Part shown: positions 7,096-16,487 of the stretch, piece after piece
Layout of the letters: the number at the start of each line of letters is the position of its first letter
How positions within the stretch are numbered: the stretch's first letter is position 1
Origin: a virus
Length of the DNA: 20,493 bases
IMG/VR virus record: IMGVR_UViG_3300019752_000025
Location: 1-20,493 of that record
Direction: 5' to 3' (one strand)
Translations under genes and position numbers: made by a program
Notes under the pieces: generated by a model
The model's database searches: none
What the model saw: the letters and a program-made list of their open reading frames with translations, nothing else
Told to the model about the DNA's origin: nothing

Positions 7096-10000
7096 GTGGC
7101 CAAAACCTACAAATCCGGCATCGTCTTAACCGGCGATGCCAGCGGAGCCGTGCGCGCCGTAGAGCTGACAGACGACGCGCTGCGCTCACTGAATGGCCGC
7201 ACCCGGCAGACGAAAACCCGGCTATCAGCGTTGGTTGAAGAGCAGCGTCGGCTGGAAATACAGTCTCAGGAGACGCGGGCGGCGGTGTTGTCGGGCGCTC
7301 AGTCTATGCTGGCCTGGGGCGGCGGATTTGCCAGCGCGGCGGCGGCCAGTACGATCTGGCGCGCCCATATGATCCGCGATACACAAGCGGTCTCCAGAGC
7401 ACTGGGCGTGTCGATCACTGACCTGCAGGCGCTGCAGTATGCCGGGGAATCACTGGGCGTGTCGTCGGATAAAGTCGGCGATATTCTAAAGGATTTCTCG
7501 GAAAAGCTGGGTATTGCGTTCCGCGACGGCACTGGCGATGCCATGGCGGTTATTGACGAGCTGGGGATGTCGCTGGATCAGCTGCGGGGCCTGTCTGCAG
7601 ACCAGCAGTTCCTGACTGTTTTCGACCGGATCGGTGAGCTGTCTGATCGTAATCAGCAGATCAGCATGCTGGAAGATCTTGCGAGTGATGCCAGCCTGCT
7701 GATCCCCATCCTGGGCAATGTCACCGGCCTGATGCTGGAGGCTAAACAGGTCGGCTATGCGTTGTCTGAGCAGGATGCCCAGGCAATCGTTGATTACTCC
7801 GCCGCCTGGGATGGCGTGGGTGCAGCCCTGACAGGTGTCGGCAATCAGGTCACGTTACTGGCCAGCCAGCAGACAACCGGGCTGGTAAACGGCTTAGCTG
7901 CGGCGATCCGTGATAACGCGGGCGCGGTTGAATACCTCGGTACAGCTGCTACCGCAGGGGTGGCGCTGATTACGGCGCACGTCATCCCGGCGATGGTGAG
8001 TAAGGTAGCCGCATCGCGCGCGGTGCAGACTGCGCTGATCGCCGAGGCGACGGCGGAGAAAGCCGCCGCGACGGCAGCGCTGCGCCGGATCAGCTCCAGC
8101 GGCATCGCGACGGCCAGCGCGACAGGTCATGCCGCCGCTGTTGACCGCCTGAGCGCCGCCACCCTGCGCTACAACAGCACCGCCACCCTGGCAGGCCGTG
8201 CCAGCGGTATGCTGTCCGGTGGGCTGGCGATGCTGGGTGGCCCGCTGGGCGTGGGCATCCTCGCCGCGACGGCCATGGGCACCTATGCCGCCAGCATTGA
8301 TACCGCTGCGATCCGGGCGCAAGAGTCTATCGGCCCGATTGACGGCTTGGCGCTGGCGATCCGCGATGTCACCGACGCGATCAGCGGGGCCAATGATCTA
8401 AACCGGCTCAGTGATATCGCCGACGGGTTTGCCAAAAACGGCGCGGAAAAAGTCCGCGCCATGATCGCCGAAACCGAGCGCTATATAAAAACCCTGGAAG
8501 GCGTGAAAGAGCCAAAAGGGCTAAAAAGCCTGTTTGATGGCAGTTACGATACCGCTCAGGAAAACCTCAAAGGTCAGACCGAGCGGCTGGAAGCCCTGCA
8601 GCTGGCGCTGAAAAAACTGGACGAATCCAGCCGGGATGTGGTCGGGGCGAATGAAGCGCTGACGGCCAGCGGCGAAAAACTGACCGAGCAGCAACAGCTG
8701 CTGCTGAAAGAGGTGCGGGACCTCAGTACCAAATACGGCGATCAGCGCAGCAAGGTGCAGACCCTGCGCGATGAAAAAGCCCGCCTGAATCAGGCGATTA
8801 AAGAAGGCATCGGCGATCAGCAGGCGCTGAAAAAGGCCATTGTTGGCGTTACCGCTGCGATCAAGAAAGAAGAAAAGGCCACTAAAACGCTGGCGGATAA
8901 AAACGCCCTGCTTATTGAACATCTTGATGAAGAATTACGGCTGCTGGGGCTGAGTGAGAAAGAACGCGCAATTCAGATCAATCTGAAAAAGCTGGATAAA
9001 CGGGCCACAGATGATCAGCGGATCGCTGTGCGTAACAGCACCGCTGCCCTGTATGACAAAAAGGAACAGTTAAAAGCGGTCGCAGAGGCGACGAAAGAAG
9101 CGACGAAAGAAACTGATCCGTTTGTTAAAAGCTGGGAAGAGGCGACTAAACGCATTGATGCGTCGTTCGCCGATGCGTGGAAAGGGTCTTTTGATTCGTT
9201 CGAGGATTTTACCGACAACATCCTCGGCAGTTTTAAGACAATGCTGGCCGAAATGGCCCACCAGGCGACGACTAAAAAAATTGTACTGAACATTCAGCAG
9301 TCGGTCAGCAGTTCGCTGGGGATCGGTGGCAGCTCCGGCGGTGGTGCGGGTGGGTTGCCGGGCGGGCTGCCCAGCTTGTCAAATCTAGCCGACACTGCGT
9401 CCGGCGCGCTGGATTTTTTCAACCCGGCCAGTGGTGGCACGACGGCGTTTATCAACAGTCAGGCCCAGTCCCTGGGCTATGGCATGGCTGCTGATGGCAT
9501 GGGGCCGCCGACCCAGCTGCTGATTGATCCGAGCAGCGGGCTGGGCGGGGCGCTCAATGCTGCAGGCCCGGCGCTGGCGGCGTTTGGGCTGTCTAAAAAA
9601 CACGGGCCGATTGCTGGTGTGGCAGGCGGTGCAGGCTCTGCTGCGCTGGCCGGTGGTATCAGCGGCATGATCGGCGGCGGCGGGTTTTTGTCCGGTGCCA
9701 GCGGTGCGCTAGCGGGGCTGGGTCCGGCGGGCTGGCTGGCTATCGGGCTGGGTGCAGTCGCGGGGATGCTGGGGCCAAAACCCAGCGATAAAACGCAGTG
9801 GGCGGGCACGACCGGCGGCGACGGTTACGTCTACTCCGGCGGCGAAAACGGCGACAAATTGTGGCAGGAGGGCCGGGACGCGGCAACGCACATCGCCTCG
9901 ATGTTGTCGGCGTTTGATCAAAATATTGCCCGATTTGACGGTGTCGAGCTGACTGACTCGTATGAGGTCGGCGTGGGTCAGCGCGATGGTGCACAGATTC

Positions 10001-12948
10001 GTGTCAGCGATGCGGTCGAAAATGCCGATGATCTCCAGCGTTCGCCGAACGGCAGTGAGTATTTCAGCGGCGGCGACGTGATTTTCTCCGGCACTGACCT
10101 GACTGGCGGTCTGGATGCTGCTTTTGCGCGAATGGCCAAACAGGCCGGGATTCAGACCGATATTTATACCAGTCTGGCGCAGGACGGCGAGGCGCTGGGC
10201 ACTGTCTACGAGCGCCTGAATCTGCAGGTTAAGGGGGTCGATGCAGCATCTGACGCACTGGGGCTGAAATTTGACGCCAGCGCCGATGATCAGCTGCGCC
10301 TCGCCGATCAGCTGGTGCAGAGTGCGGGCGGGCTGGCGGCATTTAACGCCCAGAACGCTGCCTTTGATCAGCAGTTTTTTACTAACGCCGAGCGCCAGCA
10401 GCGGGTCTATGACGACCAGCTGACCCGCTACGACGATTTAGAGAGCGTGCTGCGGGCAAATAATCTGCAGCTTGACGGCAGCAAAACCGGTTTCCGCGAG
10501 CTGATCACCGGCATCGACGGCAGCACCCTGGCCGGTGCGGAACTGCGGGCGGAGCTGCTGCAGTATCAGAATACGGTGGCGTTTCTCGCCCCGGCCATGG
10601 TCGCAGCAAATGAGGCCGGTGCCAGCGGCGTCGAGGTGTTTTACGACCTGCAGCAGGCGTCGGAGGATCTGGGCGACACGATCAGCCGGGTTAGCTCAGA
10701 AGTCGAGACGTTTACCGAGTACAACACCCAGCTGGGCTGGGGCCTGCAGCTGACAGGCGATGAGCTGATCAGCGTCGCCGACGGCTTTATCCAGTCAGCC
10801 GGTGGCATGCAGCAGTTCAGCGCGTCGATGAATACCGGGATGTCGCTGCTGTACACGGATGCGGAACGGGCCTCGATGTCCGCGCTCGATGCCGCGCGTA
10901 ATCTGGGCGCACTGAACGCCCAGCAGGGCCTGTACGGTGATCAGTTGATCACCAATATGGACCAGGCCCGCGCGTATGCTGACGCGCAGGATCTGAGCAC
11001 CGCCGCCGGTCAGCGGGCCTACCTCGCCGCGATTGAGATGGCGCAGGCGATTGACGCCCTGGGCGGCTCACTGAGCGGGGCGACAGCGGCCGCCGGGAGC
11101 AGTGGCAGCAGTGGCGGGGGCGGGACGGTCAGCAGTTCGCCGGGGGTGATGATTGATATCGAGCAGCTGCAGGATGAGCTGGCGGCCGCGCAGGCGGCGC
11201 AGATCACTGCCGCCGCCGACATTGCGGCGGCGATTGCCGATGCCCAAGAGAAAATCGATTACTACAGCACTTTCTGGGGCGACGTGCTGAAGATGGGCGG
11301 CGTAGATGAGTGGATCGCGCACTGGCAGGGCCAGATTGATGATTTGAGTCTGGCTGACGACGGCAGCACCGCGATTGATAAACTGGTCAGCGCAATTGAT
11401 GGTGCCAAAATTCACAATGCCAACGTCACTGCTGCACAGGCAACAGCACCGGCGGTTGTATCGACTCCGGCGACGACGACCAGCAGCGGCGGCAGCAGTT
11501 ACGTTGCCGCCCTGCAGCTGCAGCCGGGCGCGCTGGAGCAGCTGATGCAGTCGGTGCTCAGTGAGTCCGGCTATCTTGACTGGCTGATCGAGCAACGGCA
11601 GCAGCCGATTGATGAGTACAACAGCCTGCACGACACCGCTATCAGTGGGTTTGCTGATCTGGCAGCGGTGGTGGATGGGCTGGAGGTGGGTTCCCAGGCG
11701 TGGATCGAGGCGGTCAACGTAACCGGCGATCTGTCGGCCTGGCTCGATGCCCAGGCCCAGCTGGCAGAGTTGCAGCAGTCGCAGGTGCTGGCTGAGTATC
11801 AGCCGGACATTGATGGTTACTGGCAGCAGTATCTCGATGCTGAGGACGATCTGCAGCGGCTCTATGACGACCGGCTGGAGCAGCTAAAAGCGGAGCAGGG
11901 GCTGGTTGCTGAGTTGGGCCGGATGCAGGACAGTCTGGCGCTGTCGGCACAGTCACCGCTGACCCCGCAGCAACGCTATGACGAGGCGCAGGCGCAGTAC
12001 CGCGAGGTGCTGGCGGCCGTGCAGGGCGGCGATACGGCTCGACTGTCGGAGCTGCAGAGTGCCGGTCAGGCGTATCTGACCGAGTCGCAGGGCATGTACG
12101 GCAGCAGTGCCGGGGCGTTGTCGGTCTACTCCGAAGTCAGCGGCGCGCTGGACGATCTGGCGCTGACGCTCGACAGCAGCAGTTATGAAGACAAATCGCT
12201 GGCGCTGGAGCAGCGCCAGCGGGATGAGCTGGAGCGCATTCGCGCGCAGCTGGAGCGTCAGTTGCGCAGTATCGTTGATCAGTCCGCGCAGCTCGGTGAC
12301 ATCGCCGCGCTGCTGGCGCTGCTGCCGGAGAAGCTCAGCGGCGCGATGGGTGACGCCCTGAGCAGCGATAGCGACAGCGGCGACAGCGGTGGTGGTGGTG
12401 CGGTGGTTGTCGCGCAATCACCGGCGTCTGCTGATGCTGGGCTGGCAGGTCACCAGCAGGTGCTGGCCAGTTTTGTGCTGGGTGGGACGGTCGAAACCGA
12501 GGCTCTGGCGGCCGCCGTTGCGGCCACCGGCGGTGTTTCAGCGGCGCAGGAGGCGGCGATTCGCAGCGCGGGTGGCTGGGTTGACGGCAGCCACCGTGAT
12601 GGCCTGCCCCGTGTGCCGTTTGACGGCTATATCGGCGAGCTGCACAGAGATGAGGCGGTACTGACTGCGCCCCAGGCCGAGGCCTGGCGCGCCGGGCAAT
12701 CAGCCCCACCGCTGCCGTTGCTGGCCCCGCTACCACCGCCGCCGGTTATTCAGTCCGCCAGTCGGGCGGATAACGCGAGCGCTGAGCGTGAATTGCGGGC
12801 GATGTCGGCGACGATTGTCGAGCTGTCTGAAACGATTGAACGGCTGATGACGGATCAGGTCGAGGCCACTAATTTGCAGACGACCCGTGTTATTAAACAG
12901 CTAAAAATCAGCCCACGCCGGGCAACGTCGAGGACTCCCCGTGATTGA
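7096..12948 (+). CDS. Tail tape measure protein (1950 residues)
   Basis: This very long protein sets tail length and is ejected during infection. The start is GTG 7096 with only a weak ribosome-binding site. Visible order: an N-terminal helical region; hydrophobic segments near residues 277-300 and 366-400; a long Lys/Glu/Gln coiled coil (about 450-690); a lambda-H-like block ending the coil, with FVKSWEEATKRIDASF and SFEDFTDNILGSFK; and a Gly/Ala-rich hydrophobic stretch (about 839-892) that could insert into a membrane. A twice-repeated alpha domain follows, with QSAGG at about 1075 and 1233. More coiled coil and low-complexity Gly/Ser linkers come next. The C-terminal motif VPFDGYIGELHRDEAVLT (about 1840-1860) recurs at the end of many tape measures. 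The last eight bases overlap the hub gene. Confidence 0.95.
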   Translation: MAKTYKSGIVLTGDASGAVRAVELTDDALRSLNGRTRQTKTRLSALVEEQRRLEIQSQETRAAVLSGAQSMLAWGGGFASAAAASTIWRAHMIRDTQAVSRALGVSITDLQALQYAGESLGVSSDKVGDILKDFSEKLGIAFRDGTGDAMAVIDELGMSLDQLRGLSADQQFLTVFDRIGELSDRNQQISMLEDLASDASLLIPILGNVTGLMLEAKQVGYALSEQDAQAIVDYSAAWDGVGAALTGVGNQVTLLASQQTTGLVNGLAAAIRDNAGAVEYLGTAATAGVALITAHVIPAMVSKVAASRAVQTALIAEATAEKAAATAALRRISSSGIATASATGHAAAVDRLSAATLRYNSTATLAGRASGMLSGGLAMLGGPLGVGILAATAMGTYAASIDTAAIRAQESIGPIDGLALAIRDVTDAISGANDLNRLSDIADGFAKNGAEKVRAMIAETERYIKTLEGVKEPKGLKSLFDGSYDTAQENLKGQTERLEALQLALKKLDESSRDVVGANEALTASGEKLTEQQQLLLKEVRDLSTKYGDQRSKVQTLRDEKARLNQAIKEGIGDQQALKKAIVGVTAAIKKEEKATKTLADKNALLIEHLDEELRLLGLSEKERAIQINLKKLDKRATDDQRIAVRNSTAALYDKKEQLKAVAEATKEATKETDPFVKSWEEATKRIDASFADAWKGSFDSFEDFTDNILGSFKTMLAEMAHQATTKKIVLNIQQSVSSSLGIGGSSGGGAGGLPGGLPSLSNLADTASGALDFFNPASGGTTAFINSQAQSLGYGMAADGMGPPTQLLIDPSSGLGGALNAAGPALAAFGLSKKHGPIAGVAGGAGSAALAGGISGMIGGGGFLSGASGALAGLGPAGWLAIGLGAVAGMLGPKPSDKTQWAGTTGGDGYVYSGGENGDKLWQEGRDAATHIASMLSAFDQNIARFDGVELTDSYEVGVGQRDGAQIRVSDAVENADDLQRSPNGSEYFSGGDVIFSGTDLTGGLDAAFARMAKQAGIQTDIYTSLAQDGEALGTVYERLNLQVKGVDAASDALGLKFDASADDQLRLADQLVQSAGGLAAFNAQNAAFDQQFFTNAERQQRVYDDQLTRYDDLESVLRANNLQLDGSKTGFRELITGIDGSTLAGAELRAELLQYQNTVAFLAPAMVAANEAGASGVEVFYDLQQASEDLGDTISRVSSEVETFTEYNTQLGWGLQLTGDELISVADGFIQSAGGMQQFSASMNTGMSLLYTDAERASMSALDAARNLGALNAQQGLYGDQLITNMDQARAYADAQDLSTAAGQRAYLAAIEMAQAIDALGGSLSGATAAAGSSGSSGGGGTVSSSPGVMIDIEQLQDELAAAQAAQITAAADIAAAIADAQEKIDYYSTFWGDVLKMGGVDEWIAHWQGQIDDLSLADDGSTAIDKLVSAIDGAKIHNANVTAAQATAPAVVSTPATTTSSGGSSYVAALQLQPGALEQLMQSVLSESGYLDWLIEQRQQPIDEYNSLHDTAISGFADLAAVVDGLEVGSQAWIEAVNVTGDLSAWLDAQAQLAELQQSQVLAEYQPDIDGYWQQYLDAEDDLQRLYDDRLEQLKAEQGLVAELGRMQDSLALSAQSPLTPQQRYDEAQAQYREVLAAVQGGDTARLSELQSAGQAYLTESQGMYGSSAGALSVYSEVSGALDDLALTLDSSSYEDKSLALEQRQRDELERIRAQLERQLRSIVDQSAQLGDIAALLALLPEKLSGAMGDALSSDSDSGDSGGGGAVVVAQSPASADAGLAGHQQVLASFVLGGTVETEALAAAVAATGGVSAAQEAAIRSAGGWVDGSHRDGLPRVPFDGYIGELHRDEAVLTAPQAEAWRAGQSAPPLPLLAPLPPPPVIQSASRADNASAERELRAMSATIVELSETIERLMTDQVEATNLQTTRVIKQLKISPRRATSRTPRD

Positions 12949-14305
12949 TGATCAGCGGTATGCCGCCTGGCTCCAGGCGGGCGACAGTCAGCGTGTCTGG
13001 CTGCTGGAGCTGGAGCACAGCGCGGGGATGGAAACCCTCGCCCACGGCATCTACACCCAGCCCGGCAGCACGGTCTGGCTCGATGCACTGGAAGAGATTG
13101 AGCTGGAGGACGGTATCAACACAGACCGCTCAATCCAGGACCTGACCATCCGCAACACCGGGCGGTTTGACAGCTGGCTGGGGCGCGAGTGGCTGGGCCA
13201 CCCGGTGCGATTGTATCTGGGTGATCGGCAGTGGCCCCGGTCAGATTTTCGGCTGACCGGATCAATGATTAACGGCGGCATCGACAGCGCGCAGGGCGGC
13301 GAGCTGCGGTTTTTGCTGCACAACCCGCTGGCGGCGCTGGATGCACCGCTGGCGGAGGTCGAAGGGGAGCCCGTGCCGGTGCTGTTCGGCACGGTGTTTA
13401 ACGTCACCGTGCCGGTGCCGGATAACAATTTGGGCTATGTAGTACACACCGGCCCGGTGACGATCACTGCGGTGCGCGATAAAGGCGGCGCGGTGGGCTA
13501 CACCCCCGGTGACCCGGTGAATGGGTTTCGGTTGCAGTCGATGCCCCGTGGCGCGATTACGTTTGATGCTGTCGCTGCGGGGGGCACCCCGGCAGCGCTG
13601 GTGCAGTTGCTCTGTGCGGGCACCGCGCTGGTGCCCAATGCCGCCAGCCTGGCCGCGTTGCCCGACTGGCCGCTGGGGATCTCGGCGCGCAGTGATGAGT
13701 CGCGCCGCTCGGTGCTCGATCAGCTGCTGGCCGGTCTGGGGGCGGCGGCGGTGATCAATGCGCTGGGTGAGCTGGAGATTCGCAGCCTGCAGCCGCCGGA
13801 CGCTGTGCCGGTGCAGGTGCTGCGCAGCTCTGCAATCATCGACAGCGCCGCTTCGCCGGGGCTGGAAATTATCGCCGTCGAGCCCCCCGCCGGGCGGGTT
13901 GAGATCCGCTACGGGCGCAACTACACGACACAGGATGCCAGCGGGCTGAACACCGGCACCGACGTGTCGCAGGGCGGAATCAGCCCCGCCGATCTGCAGC
14001 GCTACGGCACCCAGTGGCAGCACGTCAGCGACACGCTGAGCAGTAACCCGCTGGCCCGTGTGATTGAGGTCGATACCCCGTTTGCAGATAAAACCACCGC
14101 TGAGCAGTTGCGGCAGGAGACCCGCGAGCTGTGCGGCGTCACCCGCTACCGCGCCCGGCTGTCGTGTATGTCCAGCGCGGTGCAGCTGATCCGCGCCGGT
14201 GACACGGTCCAGATCACCTATCCGCGCTACGGGCTCGACCAGGGTCGCTGTGTGCGGGTGCTCAATAATCAGCTGACGACCGGCGAACTGGAGGTCTACT
14301 GGTGA
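12941..14305 (+). CDS. Tail hub/tip protein, first after the tape measure
   Basis: A 454-residue beta-rich protein starting at GTG 12941 inside the end of the tape measure gene. The opening has RVWLLELEHS, then TLAHGIYTQPG and LTIRNTGRFDSWL. This suggests a distal-tail or hub-type N-terminal domain. PVPVLFGTVFNVTVPVPDNN follows near residues 145-165, a pattern I associate with minor tail proteins that sit directly behind the tape measure. The C-terminal part (RLSCMSSAVQLIRAGDTVQ) resembles the end of hub proteins that form the tube-closing ring. No lysozyme or peptidase motif is evident. The location supports a role in closing the tube tip. The exact family is uncertain. Confidence 0.65.
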   Translation: MIDDQRYAAWLQAGDSQRVWLLELEHSAGMETLAHGIYTQPGSTVWLDALEEIELEDGINTDRSIQDLTIRNTGRFDSWLGREWLGHPVRLYLGDRQWPRSDFRLTGSMINGGIDSAQGGELRFLLHNPLAALDAPLAEVEGEPVPVLFGTVFNVTVPVPDNNLGYVVHTGPVTITAVRDKGGAVGYTPGDPVNGFRLQSMPRGAITFDAVAAGGTPAALVQLLCAGTALVPNAASLAALPDWPLGISARSDESRRSVLDQLLAGLGAAAVINALGELEIRSLQPPDAVPVQVLRSSAIIDSAASPGLEIIAVEPPAGRVEIRYGRNYTTQDASGLNTGTDVSQGGISPADLQRYGTQWQHVSDTLSSNPLARVIEVDTPFADKTTAEQLRQETRELCGVTRYRARLSCMSSAVQLIRAGDTVQITYPRYGLDQGRCVRVLNNQLTTGELEVYW

Positions 14306-15156
14306 GTGAAAAAATAGGCCGGATCAAACTGATGCGGCCGCACTGGGCGGGGGCCACGGCCACCGCCAGCAGTTCGCCGGACACGGCCCACCATCTGTTA
14401 AACCTGTGGCGGGACCATGTCTGGTACAGCGAGGCAGCCGCGCCGGATCAGCCGCTGGCCGATCAGACGATCACGCTCAGCTGGCCGGAGCCGGTCGCGA
14501 TCGACACCCTGGTGCTGGATCGGCACAACCTGTCAGGCACGGCAAAAGTGCGCTGGCAGCTGTACCGGTCCGGGACTGAGATGTACGACAGCGGGTTTCT
14601 GAGCGTCGGCCACCCGATCCCGTGGGGGGTGTTTAAAGCCGGGGTGAATTTTCTTGGCGAGTGCTGGGATGACCAGCTCAACACCCGCGTGGCGGAGCAC
14701 TATCTGCCGCTGCTGAAGTTTGCTGATCAGCTGATCGTGACGATTTCGGACCCGGACAATAAAGACGGTCAGGCGCGGATCGAGCGTCTGCCGGTCGGCC
14801 AGTCGGACAGTCTGATCAATAATTTCAGCTGGGGCGCGGTGCTGGTCTGGGTCGATAAAACCCAGCATTTTGGCACGGTTGGCGGCGGGCTGGATATCCA
14901 GCGCGGCGAAGTTTATCGCGAGCTGTCAGTCAGTTTTGACTGGCTGGAAGGCGCGGACCGGGCGTGGCTGCACGCCCAGCTGGCGCGCTCAAAAGCTGAC
15001 GTCTGGTTTGTGTCGGCGTACCCGACAGCGCGCAGCGGCGGCATGGAGTCGCTGGCGCATATGTTCACCGGGGTCCGTACCACTGATGTTAAAACGGCGC
15101 GCAGCAATTCCTTGTTCGGCAAGACTGCGGCCCCAATTATTTTCAGAGAGGCGTAG
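14302..15156 (+). CDS. Tail tip protein with a discoidin-like N-terminal region
   Basis: A 284-residue protein that starts at GTG 14302, overlapping the hub stop by four bases (GTGA). Residues 30-110 resemble a galactose-binding-like beta sandwich: LADQTITLSWPEPVAIDTLV, then DRHNLSGTAKVRWQLYRSG and MYDSGFL. Such domains often bind sugars or mediate protein contacts. The C-terminal half has GGGLDIQRGEVYRELSVSFD and a helix with RAWLHAQLARSKADVWF, similar to minor tail proteins of the distal-tail kind. It probably packs against the hub ring. The fold reading is by pattern only and I cannot assign a named family. Confidence 0.6.
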   Translation: MSEKIGRIKLMRPHWAGATATASSSPDTAHHLLNLWRDHVWYSEAAAPDQPLADQTITLSWPEPVAIDTLVLDRHNLSGTAKVRWQLYRSGTEMYDSGFLSVGHPIPWGVFKAGVNFLGECWDDQLNTRVAEHYLPLLKFADQLIVTISDPDNKDGQARIERLPVGQSDSLINNFSWGAVLVWVDKTQHFGTVGGGLDIQRGEVYRELSVSFDWLEGADRAWLHAQLARSKADVWFVSAYPTARSGGMESLAHMFTGVRTTDVKTARSNSLFGKTAAPIIFREA

Positions 15157-15158
15157 AG

Positions 15159-15701
15159 ATGGCAGAGACAGAGACAGAGCTGACGCTGGATCAGCAGCAT
15201 GCTCAGCTGATCGCAAAAGACTGGCCGACTATGGCCCCGGTGATGGGTGATGATATTGAGCTGGTCGATAAGCTGCAGCGGTTGTGTGAAAGTTTCGCCG
15301 AGCTGCTGGCGTACACCGGGCGGTTGCCGGATCACCTGGTATCAGAGATCGACCGCGCGAAGCTGGCCGCGCTGGCCGCGCTGGCGGCCCAGGTCGAAGA
15401 AAATGCGGCGTACACAGCGGCAGGCCGCGACGCGGCGGTGCAGGTGGCGGATGGCGTGAGTCAGATGCAGGATCTGACTGGGCTGTTTATGCAGTCGCTG
15501 TCTGACTCCGCAGCGTCTAACCGCGCAGAAATCGCAGACTGGATCGCGGAGATCGAGCAGGTCGCTGATCTGGCGCAGGCTGCTGCTGCGGGTGATGTGA
15601 TCAATAATTTTACAGTCAGCAGTCTGACAGCCTGGGGTTCGGCGCGTACGTCAGAGTATGCCCGTCAGCAGGCGGTCGCGATGGCAATGGTGCTGGGGTG
15701 A
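15159..15701 (+). CDS. Helical tail-tip-associated protein, unknown
   Basis: A 180-residue acidic, Ala-rich protein, predicted almost wholly helical. The long stretch from KLQRLCESFAELLAYTG to about residue 150 reads as coiled coil with repeats of AA and Glu, and the C-terminus ends in YARQQAVAMAMVLG. ATG 15159 follows TAGAG at the preceding stop, two bases away. I recognise no family. Its place between tip and fibre genes suggests a structural linker or an assembly helper for the tip. Confidence 0.6.
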   Translation: MAETETELTLDQQHAQLIAKDWPTMAPVMGDDIELVDKLQRLCESFAELLAYTGRLPDHLVSEIDRAKLAALAALAAQVEENAAYTAAGRDAAVQVADGVSQMQDLTGLFMQSLSDSAASNRAEIADWIAEIEQVADLAQAAAAGDVINNFTVSSLTAWGSARTSEYARQQAVAMAMVLG

Positions 15702-15704
15702 GTG

Positions 15705-16487
15705 ATGGCGTTTGAGACAGTGATTCTGCAGGGTGACGGTACAGCGCAGCTGGCGGTCACAAATGATGCGACAACAGAGGCGGTGGTCAACAGTCTGCTG
15801 GCGACCAACAGCACCGCCGGTGAGCGGGTATACAGCCTGCTGCTGGATGGTCAGGTGATGCTGCAGCTGCCGGTCGCGGCGAATAGCAGCGCGCCGCTGG
15901 CGGTCAAACCGAATGTCCCCGCCGGGGCGACATTGACCGTGCAGGCTCCGGCTGGACTGGCGGTGACGCTGTGGGTCTATCGGCAGTCGATTGATCTGGC
16001 GGCGGGTCTGACGGCGATGCAGTCCGCCGTGGCGGCGGCCCGCGAGGCTGCCGCTCGGGCCGCCACAGCGCTCCCGGTTGGGGTGCTGGATGATGATCAG
16101 GTGGCAGCGGATCGCGCGTGGAGCAGTCGGCAGATTGATGTGGTAAAGGCCGACCGCACCCCGGCGCTGATCGCGTTGGGCGCGCACGCGGGCGGGGTGG
16201 TGATCGACGTATCGGCGGGGCCGGTGCAGCAGTTGACGATTGCCGGTGATACACAGCTGACGCTGACTGGCTGGCCCGCCGCAGGGGTATACGCTGAGGT
16301 CGAGATCGAGCTGATCGATGGCGGTGCGCATGTGCTGACGCTGCCACCGGTGAATTGGTTAATCGGCGACGGGTCGCGGACGGGCAGTTTTGCGGATACA
16401 AAAATCGCACTGCAGGAGTCGGGCGGTAACGTTTTGGTGCTGTGGAGCAGTGACGGCGGTGTGACAGTGTGCGGGGTGGCGGGATGA
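15705..16487 (+). CDS. Tail fibre-like or tip attachment protein
   Basis: A 260-residue protein starting at ATG 15705, with GGGGTG upstream; a GTG at 15702 would add one residue. Residues 1-95 are beta-rich and could form a sandwich domain. A short Ala/Arg coiled coil (AMQSAVAAAREAAARAAT) follows, then DDQVAADRAWSSRQIDVVKA, a linker pattern frequent in phage fibre proteins, and a beta-rich C-terminus with LTLTGWPAAGVYAEVEIELI and VLWSSDGGVTVCG resembling trimeric fibre tips. It probably joins the tip to the lectin-like protein encoded next, whose start overlaps its stop by four bases (ATGA). Confidence 0.65.
   Translation: MAFETVILQGDGTAQLAVTNDATTEAVVNSLLATNSTAGERVYSLLLDGQVMLQLPVAANSSAPLAVKPNVPAGATLTVQAPAGLAVTLWVYRQSIDLAAGLTAMQSAVAAAREAAARAATALPVGVLDDDQVAADRAWSSRQIDVVKADRTPALIALGAHAGGVVIDVSAGPVQQLTIAGDTQLTLTGWPAAGVYAEVEIELIDGGAHVLTLPPVNWLIGDGSRTGSFADTKIALQESGGNVLVLWSSDGGVTVCGVAG

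Noticed and set aside
13262-14023. Long - strand open frame of 253 codons opposite the hub gene
   Set aside because: Same low-complexity Arg/Gln/His composition and no ribosome-binding site; a shadow of the hub gene.
15159-15180. GAGACAGAGACAGAG short direct repeat at the start of the 180-residue gene
   Set aside because: Too short and inside coding sequence (Glu-Thr-Glu-Thr); likely chance or simple codon repetition.
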